IMG/VR virus record: IMGVR_UViG_3300046467_001390
Coordinates: 1 to 33,113 of that record
From: a virus
DNA: 33,113 bases
Reading direction: 5' to 3' (one strand)
This document shows, piece by piece, positions 26,219 to 33,113 of this stretch. A model generated the notes under the pieces. It worked only from the letters and a program-made list of their open reading frames with translations, made no database searches and was not told the origin of the DNA. The number at the start of each line of letters is the position of its first letter. Within the stretch, counting starts at the first letter, position 1. The position numbers and the translations under genes are program-made.

Positions 26219-27994
26219 ATGGCAGACACAGACGATTTTGCAGATGGTGAGACTAGAAAGCTTTTAGAGATCATAAAGGTTATGGTTGATAGGGCAGAGT
26301 CATTCAATGTCGCTATGGCTACCGTAATACAAAGAATGACGGAAACATCAACACAGTGGAAGAATTGGGAATACCATCTTAAAGACAGAGAAATGTATGG
26401 AAAAGAACGAGAAAGACATGACAAAGAAATGAAAACAAAACAAAGGGAACTTTTAACCCATCAAGAGAAAATGAAAAGGTTTCATGAAGAACAAAAAGGT
26501 AGAATACAAAAAGAACACGATCAAGCAGTAGATAGACATATTAGATTAAGACACTCTTTAGACTCGATGAATATATCAGTAGGGTTGTTCAAAAATCTCA
26601 TAGGTGGTATTGGAGTTAAAGCTGGTGGTGGAATGGTTTTTGGTAATATGGCTGGTCTTGTACAAGCACAGATGAGGGCAACAAAATTAGAAGGAGAGAG
26701 AGATGATAGTGAGAAACAATTTAAAAGTGCACGGAGAAAATATAATACAAATAAAAAAAACTTTGGAGAAGATGATGATAAAACTAAAACATCATATATT
26801 AGAATGAATGAAAAACAGGCAGATTTTCTACACATGAAAAAACTCATAAAACAAGAGTCGGAAACTGGTGCAGGTAAAACGTTAAAAGATAGTCCAGCTT
26901 CGAAGAAGTTTGCACAATCACTTGAGGGTCTCGGAAATTTTGTTGAAAAAAATAAAAATGGGATTATTATAAGTGCTTTCAGTTTAGGAATATTTGTTGG
27001 TATGTTAAAGAAATTATTATCAGTTTCACCAATGTTACAAAAAATGTTGGAGGTTATGAATTTAGCATTTACTTTAGTTTTGAGACCATTTGGTGACTTT
27101 ATTGGTTTCTTCTTAAGACCAATAGCAATGTTGATGTTAGCAACTGTTATGCCATTCTTCAAAGAAGCATACCCAATGTTAGCAAAACTCGGAAATTTGT
27201 TAGGTGAGGGGGTAGCAGAATTTATTAAAACAGGTAATCCAATAGCATTATTACAGGCTTTAGGATTAACATTTGAAACCATAAAACCAGAGAGGGTATT
27301 GGCATGGATATTTGGAGACAGAGAAAATAATACAGCAGGTGGTGTTGGTGCTACTGGTGCAGTTCTTTCAGCTGGGGCTGTCGGAGCAGTTGGTGGTGCT
27401 GGATATTTGGGCAAAAAAGGTTTTGAATTCCTTAGGGGTGGAGGAGCAAATAGTGGTGATACGAAAGACACGAAGGATAAAGGTAAAGTTAAAGGTAAGG
27501 CTAAAGGTCAACAAACTTTGGACAATAATAAAAAAATGGAAAACTTGAAAAAGTCATTACCAAAATTAAATAAAGTTGCACCACATCTTGCAAAAATAGT
27601 CAAACCATTATTACACCGTGTACCATTACTTGGAACTGCATTAATGGCAGGTTCTATTGGATTTGAAGCTTTGAGATCAATTATAGGTGAAGAAGAATAT
27701 GCAAAAATGTACAAATCTTATGAATGGATGGGTGGAGCACAAGACTTATTCATGAGTGAACACAAATTAATGGCTGGTGGTCAAGAAACATTTAATTCAC
27801 CTGATCCTATGTTTGGTGGTAGTTCAATGTCAAACAGATTCACACCATCAGAATTGGGTTCACAAACCAACAGTGGGGGGGATCAGATTACAACATCAAT
27901 ACATATTGATAGTGTTTCAACAGCTGTAAACTTAAATGAAATTCAAGATTCAGTTACAAGAGCTCTAAACAAAAATGGTAAATCGAGGTATTAG
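26219..27994 (+). CDS. Tape measure protein
   Basis: The 591-residue protein has a charged coiled-coil N-terminal third (MKTKQRELLTHQEKMKRFHE) and three hydrophobic stretches in the middle (GIIISAFSLGIFVGML; GFFLRPIAMLMLATVMPFF; AGAVGAVGGAGYLGKKG). A Lys/Gly-rich segment and a polar C-terminus follow. This layout and its place after the chaperones identify a tape measure. Using the usual rule of about 0.15 nm per residue, the tail would be near 90 nm, an inference. The hydrophobic parts may enter the host membrane during DNA delivery. Confidence 0.85.
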   Translation: MADTDDFADGETRKLLEIIKVMVDRAESFNVAMATVIQRMTETSTQWKNWEYHLKDREMYGKERERHDKEMKTKQRELLTHQEKMKRFHEEQKGRIQKEHDQAVDRHIRLRHSLDSMNISVGLFKNLIGGIGVKAGGGMVFGNMAGLVQAQMRATKLEGERDDSEKQFKSARRKYNTNKKNFGEDDDKTKTSYIRMNEKQADFLHMKKLIKQESETGAGKTLKDSPASKKFAQSLEGLGNFVEKNKNGIIISAFSLGIFVGMLKKLLSVSPMLQKMLEVMNLAFTLVLRPFGDFIGFFLRPIAMLMLATVMPFFKEAYPMLAKLGNLLGEGVAEFIKTGNPIALLQALGLTFETIKPERVLAWIFGDRENNTAGGVGATGAVLSAGAVGAVGGAGYLGKKGFEFLRGGGANSGDTKDTKDKGKVKGKAKGQQTLDNNKKMENLKKSLPKLNKVAPHLAKIVKPLLHRVPLLGTALMAGSIGFEALRSIIGEEEYAKMYKSYEWMGGAQDLFMSEHKLMAGGQETFNSPDPMFGGSSMSNRFTPSELGSQTNSGGDQITTSIHIDSVSTAVNLNEIQDSVTRALNKNGKSRY

Positions 27995-27996
27995 AA

Positions 27997-28821
27997 ATGG
28001 TAGTACCTTTTACTTTGGCATTTACAAGTGAAACCACAAACACAACCGTTACTTATACAAGTGATAATATCACAAATATTCAGCTAGATTTCAACACACC
28101 TGTTACTCCAATGCCTTTACCTCAAATGGAAGATAGGGAAAATGTTTTGATAAAAGTTGAAGGAAATACAACGACAGCCAATGTATCATGGAAAATAAGA
28201 GATAGAGGTACAACGCCATTTACTGGTGGTGGTTCGATTTATAGTAATGCTGATACACCATTGGAACAGATTCAAGTATTTAAAGAAAATTTTGTTCCTA
28301 TAACAGTTGGGGATAGTTATGTTTTAACAATAGGTGAAACCATAGTAATGACAGGTACTCTGATGAAGATGGGTTTTTCGGTTAGTAGTGCTTCACCTGT
28401 GGTTTGGGATGGTCACTTTCAATTCATTCATGGTAATGTTGCTTCATCAACAGATAATCTTTTAGCAGATGCACCTGTGGATTATTCTAGTTCTGCAACT
28501 GCATTAAATGTATCAGATGATGGTGTTACAAGTAACCCTTCAAATGGAGCAAAGATTAACCAAATCAAGACATTGAATTTTGGTTCTGCAACTGGAATAA
28601 CAGGATATAATGTTCAAATGAGACAAACATCCTCAAGTTCGTGGAGTACAGTTCCAGCAAGTGATATTGATTATAATGTATCTGCTACTAATGCTGACAA
28701 TCAAACTTTAACAGTAGAAGTTAATGATGCTGGAAGTTATCAATTTAGAGTCTCAGCTATAACATCAACAAATACGTTTAATAAATGGTCTCCTCCTACT
28801 TCTACTGTAACGGTGCAATAA
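27997..28821 (+). CDS. Tail protein with C-terminal fibronectin-III-like domain
   Basis: The 274-residue protein starts two bases after the tape measure stop, where distal tail proteins lie. Residues 1-150 are beta-rich (NVSWKIRDRGTTPFTGGGS; DSYVLTIGETIVMTGTLMK). The last 90 residues (IKTLNFGSATGITGYNVQMR and SYQFRVSAITSTNTFNKWSP) have the strand pattern and W/Y placement of an FN3 domain. FN3 domains are common in tail tip proteins and may aid surface contact. I suggest a distal tail or baseplate role. Confidence 0.62.
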   Translation: MVVPFTLAFTSETTNTTVTYTSDNITNIQLDFNTPVTPMPLPQMEDRENVLIKVEGNTTTANVSWKIRDRGTTPFTGGGSIYSNADTPLEQIQVFKENFVPITVGDSYVLTIGETIVMTGTLMKMGFSVSSASPVVWDGHFQFIHGNVASSTDNLLADAPVDYSSSATALNVSDDGVTSNPSNGAKINQIKTLNFGSATGITGYNVQMRQTSSSSWSTVPASDIDYNVSATNADNQTLTVEVNDAGSYQFRVSAITSTNTFNKWSPPTSTVTVQ

Positions 28822-31221
28822 TTGGATTATAAATTAATACATGAAGTGCGTACAAAAAGTGGGTCTAGTTCATACACAGTTACAAGAAACGTTGTTCCAG
28901 TTACAGCAGGTAACATAAATGTTGCAGGTAGTAGAGCTGTCGATAATGCAAAATTCCAAATAACAGGTGGGCATAAAATTAATCCAGATGATGTAGTTAC
29001 ATTCATTGTTGATGATGTACCAGCTGATAATTTAGCATTTGCTTATAATTTTTATTATAATTTAAGAGATGAGGCTGGATGGAATATTGATGGTTATAGG
29101 ATAGATGGTGATAATATACCATTCTATGGTACAGAGGGCTACGGTGGTTCTAGATATCAAGGTCATAGATATTTAAATTGTACGTCTTCCACACAGGTTA
29201 TTAGGTGCAAACAAAGTGATCGTGAAAACAACAAAGATAAAATAAACTTTGATAATGGTAGAGAAATACACTTACATATTCAAATTCCTACATTAACCCA
29301 ATGGGGAAGTAGTGATTCAAAACAAATAATATTTAGCAGAATAGATAGTAATTCAGGTATAGAGATTGGTCTGTCCCATGTTGCTAGTGAAGATAAAACA
29401 TACGCTTTTTTAAGACAACGTGTTTATAATGGTAGCTCTGCATCAGAAACAGAAACCACCAATTCTTCTGCATTATTGGTCAGTGATAGTAGTAACAGTT
29501 CAGGTCACGCAATAGATTGTTACATACGAGTAAGAAAACTTGAAGACCTAGCATCAATGGGTGGTAGATATTCTAGAACTGAGATTCTGGTTAATGAAAA
29601 AACATATGGAAGTTATCTTTATAATTCTTCAGGTAACATACTAACTGGTGGTGATTATAAATTCGAACAAGCAAATACAACAAAAGATATATATTTATGT
29701 TCTGATTCATCATCAGGTAATAAATTTAAAGGTAAACTATATGCTTGTTATGGATGGAACGCAGAATTAAACGTTAATGAATCTTTGAGTATGTGGAAAA
29801 GATTATTACCACAATCAACCATGAAATTCGGTGGGAGGGTTTCTGATGTTGTAGAAAATGATGGAAAAGTATATGTTAACGTTGTTGGATTCAGTGGTAT
29901 TCTCCTCAAGACAGAACTAAATGAAACTTTCATGGATAATAGTGGGTCATTAAATAATAAGGGTATGTATGTATTTAACAACGAGTCAGGCACAACCAAT
30001 AACACCAAAACTCTCATGGAAAATATAGTTAACGATGCTATTAATGGTTACAATAACAAACTAGAGACACAGGGTGTAGATTTATCAAATGGTCATTTGG
30101 GAAAAGATATAAAATATGAATTTCAATTTATTAACACTATAGCAAAAGGGGGTCTTTATGATGATGAAGATGATGGATCAGCAAATAGCACAACAGGTCT
30201 TGGTCAACCAACAACTAATTCTACACACGCTAGAAATATAGATAAATATGATATCGGTGGAAGATTTATTGACACTATTAGAATTTTATCCACTCTTGGT
30301 GCAAAACAATATAGAATGGATGGTGCAAATGTTGATGATTCTTTAACATTGGATCACTTATACGGAGCAGATCAATTTCATATGTTACCAAGAAAGGTTT
30401 TAGTTTTTGAATCAAGTGAAATTCCTAACAAAAGTTATTTTTCAAGCAATAACGGATATAGAATAGAAAACGAAGGATATGATGATAGTAACATAGTAAC
30501 AGAGGTTGGTATATTTGCTAAGCCAAGATACACAACAGTGAGATTATTGAGACAAAACACTGATGCTGGAAAAACATATCCAGCAGCAGTTGATGGTGGT
30601 ACAAGTGGTATTTTTAATTTAGAATATTATATGGCTTACACAAATAATGATAGACGTATGGTTGATTTGGAAAAAATAACAATTAAAGAAGTTGGAACAG
30701 ATGAAAGAGAATTATCTTCTATTGATGATTACACATATAGTGCTGGTAAAATAGATTGGGATTCTGGTCTCGGAACAAACAGTCAAACAGCACTTTATAT
30801 ATATGTAAAAGTTATAGATACAACTGATGATTCACAATATTACACTATAAAAAACCAACCAGTTATAAAAAGTAATGGGTTAAAATCAAGAAAATATTTA
30901 GTCCCACAGATGAATGATTTGACAACAACTGTTTATTTAGCTCAAAGAATTCTCGGTTCAAAATCAGAACCAGAACAACAATTTACTCTGACAATACCAC
31001 GCATGGTTAATGCATTGGGAGTTGGCATGAAAACCACAATTGATCATGGTGGTAAGGGAATATATAATAAAGAGGTAGTAGTAAAGAGTATTTCATATTA
31101 CTTCCCAAATGGTAAAACTATAGTCCAATGTGGTGATTTCGCATATGATGTTATGGATGATATTAGTATGATTAATGAGAATTTGGCTAGTTTCCAGAAC
31201 GAAAGAGTGTCCACTAGTTAG
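28822..31221 (+). CDS. Tail hub/tip protein with inserted lectin-like (LamG/ConA) domain
   Basis: The 799-residue protein starts with TTG directly after the previous stop. Its N-terminal 75 residues and C-terminal 450 residues look like a tail hub: RVSDVVENDGKVYVNVVGFS near 335-360, then the end TLTIPRMVNALGVGMKTTID with VVVKSISYYFPNGKTIVQCG. Between them, residues about 80-330 are beta-rich with REIHLHIQIPTLTQW, IIFSRIDSNSGIEIGL and a closing GKLYACYGWNAELN. This is the pattern of a concanavalin-like/LamG sandwich. It may bind host glycans. Structure prediction would confirm the domain split. Confidence 0.65.
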   Translation: MDYKLIHEVRTKSGSSSYTVTRNVVPVTAGNINVAGSRAVDNAKFQITGGHKINPDDVVTFIVDDVPADNLAFAYNFYYNLRDEAGWNIDGYRIDGDNIPFYGTEGYGGSRYQGHRYLNCTSSTQVIRCKQSDRENNKDKINFDNGREIHLHIQIPTLTQWGSSDSKQIIFSRIDSNSGIEIGLSHVASEDKTYAFLRQRVYNGSSASETETTNSSALLVSDSSNSSGHAIDCYIRVRKLEDLASMGGRYSRTEILVNEKTYGSYLYNSSGNILTGGDYKFEQANTTKDIYLCSDSSSGNKFKGKLYACYGWNAELNVNESLSMWKRLLPQSTMKFGGRVSDVVENDGKVYVNVVGFSGILLKTELNETFMDNSGSLNNKGMYVFNNESGTTNNTKTLMENIVNDAINGYNNKLETQGVDLSNGHLGKDIKYEFQFINTIAKGGLYDDEDDGSANSTTGLGQPTTNSTHARNIDKYDIGGRFIDTIRILSTLGAKQYRMDGANVDDSLTLDHLYGADQFHMLPRKVLVFESSEIPNKSYFSSNNGYRIENEGYDDSNIVTEVGIFAKPRYTTVRLLRQNTDAGKTYPAAVDGGTSGIFNLEYYMAYTNNDRRMVDLEKITIKEVGTDERELSSIDDYTYSAGKIDWDSGLGTNSQTALYIYVKVIDTTDDSQYYTIKNQPVIKSNGLKSRKYLVPQMNDLTTTVYLAQRILGSKSEPEQQFTLTIPRMVNALGVGMKTTIDHGGKGIYNKEVVVKSISYYFPNGKTIVQCGDFAYDVMDDISMINENLASFQNERVSTS

Positions 31222-31233
31222 ATATCAAAAATC

Positions 31234-31241
31234 TTTAAATA
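31234..31241 (+). promoter_or_regulatory. TATA box of the gene at 31267
   Basis: TTTAAATA centred about 29.5 nt before the ATG, so a leader of a few bases. Confidence 0.5.
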
Positions 31242-31266
31242 CTCCTAACCACACAGTATTATTATA

Positions 31267-31878
31267 ATGATTACACTAACACAAGGAAATGGAAATACAA
31301 TGCCTGAAACCTTAGACCCAAAAAACAACATTTGTGTTGTTTTACAGAAAACTGACGGTACAAAACATTGGTTTTATGGTTCAAATGTAGTCACAAATGA
31401 CGGTGATGTATTTTATGCAAAAAGAGCTTGTTCAGAAGCACCTTCTGCAAATGAAGATTTTAGAGCAGTTGCAAGTGGAGCAGGAGCAACCTGTATATTA
31501 CAAAACCCTTCAAGTGCTGATGATGCTTCTAGTAATGCTTTTAAAGATGATACTTATAACAATGTATCAAATCCAATAGTTACAACTGGAGCACAGAAAG
31601 ACTGTACCTCTGCATATCCAAAAACAAACGATGGTGATACTGATAACACAGGTGCAGGCGTTGACATTGTAACATTTAAATTCTCATGGACTACATCACA
31701 AATTGATACTAGTTCAGGTAATGCAATCACTGGTGGATGTATTGTCGATAAGGCAGCAACATTAAGTGGCAACCCAAAAATCTTGACCCACTGGAACTTT
31801 GCAAGTCCAGCAAGTTTTCACAAAACAAGTACAGATACTCTGACCTTGTTCGTAAACCACACAATGAATGGAGTCTAG
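31267..31878 (+). CDS. Hypothetical 203-aa tail-tip or baseplate protein
   Basis: Small-residue-rich beta protein with five Cys (for example KRACSEAPSANEDF, GATCILQNPSSADD, GGCIVDKAAT). It lies between the tail hub and fibre genes with its own promoter. Cys pairs could be disulfides in an extracellular virion protein. No family recognised. Confidence 0.6.
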   Translation: MITLTQGNGNTMPETLDPKNNICVVLQKTDGTKHWFYGSNVVTNDGDVFYAKRACSEAPSANEDFRAVASGAGATCILQNPSSADDASSNAFKDDTYNNVSNPIVTTGAQKDCTSAYPKTNDGDTDNTGAGVDIVTFKFSWTTSQIDTSSGNAITGGCIVDKAATLSGNPKILTHWNFASPASFHKTSTDTLTLFVNHTMNGV

Positions 31879-32035
31879 TCCTTTGACTATGACCATGAAA
31901 GGGGTTTTTAATCTTTTAGAAAGAATAAACTTAAGAAACACTGGTCGTTCAGGCTTGGAGGATAAAGTTAGATTCGAAGAGAAAATAAGTTTTAAATTAA
32001 CTAAAGCTGACGGTAAAGAGGTTAAAGGTAATTAA
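31868..32035 (+). CDS. Hypothetical 55-aa protein between tail genes
   Basis: The ATG at 31868 overlaps the previous stop by 11 nt. Alternative starts at ATGs 31889 and 31895 avoid the overlap. The protein is basic (NLLERINLRNTGRSGLEDKV; FKLTKADGKEVKGN). A gene of this size often precedes tail fibre genes. Not recognised. Confidence 0.5.
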   Translation: MESSPLTMTMKGVFNLLERINLRNTGRSGLEDKVRFEEKISFKLTKADGKEVKGN

Positions 32036-32037
32036 TT

Positions 32038-33113
32038 ATGGCTCGTAAAGCAATTTATAAACACGCAACAGTAGTAGATGCAACTACTTACCCTGATGAT
32101 GGTACATCACCAGTAGGTACAACTGAATGGAACGCTGATCCAGATTCAGCAGGAATGTTAGGTGTAACACCAGCAACTTCAACAATAACAATAGCAAGTG
32201 GTGTAGCAACTGTCACAGATTCAGTTACAGTAGTTGCAGCAGAATCAGGCACATCAGATGTTTTAGACAAGTTAGCTATTACAAACACAAATCAATATGA
32301 TTTAATATATTTATTCGCAGATACAGGTGATACTATCACATTAACAAATACATCAAGTCCATCAGCAGATGGTCACATACAAACAATAGGTGGAGCAAAT
32401 GAAACACTATCAACAACCAAACCAACAATCCTAATTAGAAAAGGAAATTACTGGTATGGATATGGTGGAGGAACTGCAAGTGATTTAGATACTACTAATT
32501 TCGCAGCCTCAGCAATTATCACAGCAAGTGAAACAATAGGTTCAAATGATAATGATACAACATTACCAACATCAGCAGCAGTAAAAGCTTATGTAGATGC
32601 AAGTCCAGTAGGAGATATAACTTCAGTAGTAGCTGGTAGTGGTCTTACAGGTGGAGGTACGGCAGCAGATGTAACATTAAATGTTATAGGTGGAACTGGT
32701 ATCACAGCAAATGCAGATGATATAGCAATAGATTCAACAGTAACAACCCTAACAGGTTCACAAACATTAACCAATAAAACATTAACATCACCAACTCTTA
32801 CAACCCCAGCATTAGGTACACCAGCGAGTGGAGCATTAACTAATTGTACAGCATTACCAGCAGCTCAAGTAGCTCAAGGAACAATGGCTTCTGGTATGGT
32901 TTTGGTAGCACCAGCTTTGGGAACTCCAGCAAGTGGAGTGGCAACAAATTTGACAGGTACAGCAGCAAGTCTAACAGCAGGAACTGTAACTACAAACGCA
33001 AACCTAACAGGTGAAGTAACCTCAAGTGGTAACGCAACCACAATAGCAGATAACTTTGTAGATGAAGCAAATCTTAAAGTAAGTAACGCACCTACAAACG
33101 GACTTTTCCTACA
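32038..33113 (+). CDS. Tail fibre protein with repeats, 3' end outside window
   Basis: Open from the ATG at 32038 to the right edge (358 full codons). The N-terminal 120 residues are Thr/Ala/Gly rich and beta-like. Then come TLPTSAAVKAYVDA and LTNKTLTSPTLTTPALGTPA, a repeat class widespread in tail fibres of marine phages. A second, diverged copy of the ALGTPASG unit follows near residue 295. The final part (NATTIADNFVDEANLKVSNA) resembles the link to a chaperone or trimer tip domain. It is the likely receptor-binding fibre or its stem. Confidence 0.78.
   Translation, partial: MARKAIYKHATVVDATTYPDDGTSPVGTTEWNADPDSAGMLGVTPATSTITIASGVATVTDSVTVVAAESGTSDVLDKLAITNTNQYDLIYLFADTGDTITLTNTSSPSADGHIQTIGGANETLSTTKPTILIRKGNYWYGYGGGTASDLDTTNFAASAIITASETIGSNDNDTTLPTSAAVKAYVDASPVGDITSVVAGSGLTGGGTAADVTLNVIGGTGITANADDIAIDSTVTTLTGSQTLTNKTLTSPTLTTPALGTPASGALTNCTALPAAQVAQGTMASGMVLVAPALGTPASGVATNLTGTAASLTAGTVTTNANLTGEVTSSGNATTIADNFVDEANLKVSNAPTNGLFL

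Noticed and set aside
26521-27471. 316-codon minus-strand ORF opposite the tape measure gene
   Set aside because: Antisense shadow; the plus frame has the tape measure layout, length and position.

Overview
This AT-rich window reads as part of the genome of a tailed, HK97-type (caudovirus-like) virus of an archaeon. A late plus-strand block carries portal, prohead protease plus scaffold, major capsid protein, connector, tail tube, tail chaperone, tape measure, tail hub and fibre genes. The archaeal host is inferred from promoters: many genes have a TTTATATA or TTTAAATA box centred 24-27 nt before the start codon and almost no leader, with no Shine-Dalgarno site. That is leaderless archaeal transcription. 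A marine Nitrososphaerota (ammonia-oxidising) host is my best guess, because a CobS-like ATPase has been reported, from memory, in uncultivated tailed viruses of Marine Group I Thaumarchaeota. This is an inference and not proved by the sequence.

Layout. (1) 1-12094, minus strand: a very compressed early or middle operon in which nearly every gene overlaps the next by ATGA, TTGA or ATGAATAA. It encodes a VWA protein with an HExxH motif and its MoxR/CobS-type AAA+ partner, a D12-class adenine methyltransferase, a SWIM zinc finger, a free-standing CDC48 N-domain-like protein, a class II glutamine amidotransferase next to an amidoligase, and many tiny Cys-rich proteins. (2) 12095-12513: a divergent control region with direct repeats, palindromes and two nearly identical promoter/leader modules facing outward. 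(3) 12514-12837, plus strand: a lone small gene followed by a strong hairpin and T-tract. (4) 13072-14390, minus strand: eight small genes, six of them under 60 codons. (5) 14520-33113, plus strand: late genes, interrupted at 17383-18111 by a three-gene minus-strand island whose divergent promoter seems to share one TATA element with the plus strand.

How the genes fit together. The plus block gives head (portal, protease/scaffold, capsid), neck, and a tail with a 591-residue tape measure. The tail chaperone has a canonical -1 slippery heptamer and an open -1 frame, so a lambda G/GT-style frameshift product is likely. The minus block looks like host takeover and regulation. Terminase, DNA polymerase, primase and integrase are not seen here and must lie outside the window if present. 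Most standalone observations of interest are in the minus operon (amidoligase pair, CDC48N-like protein, zinc-protein array) and in the promoter architecture.
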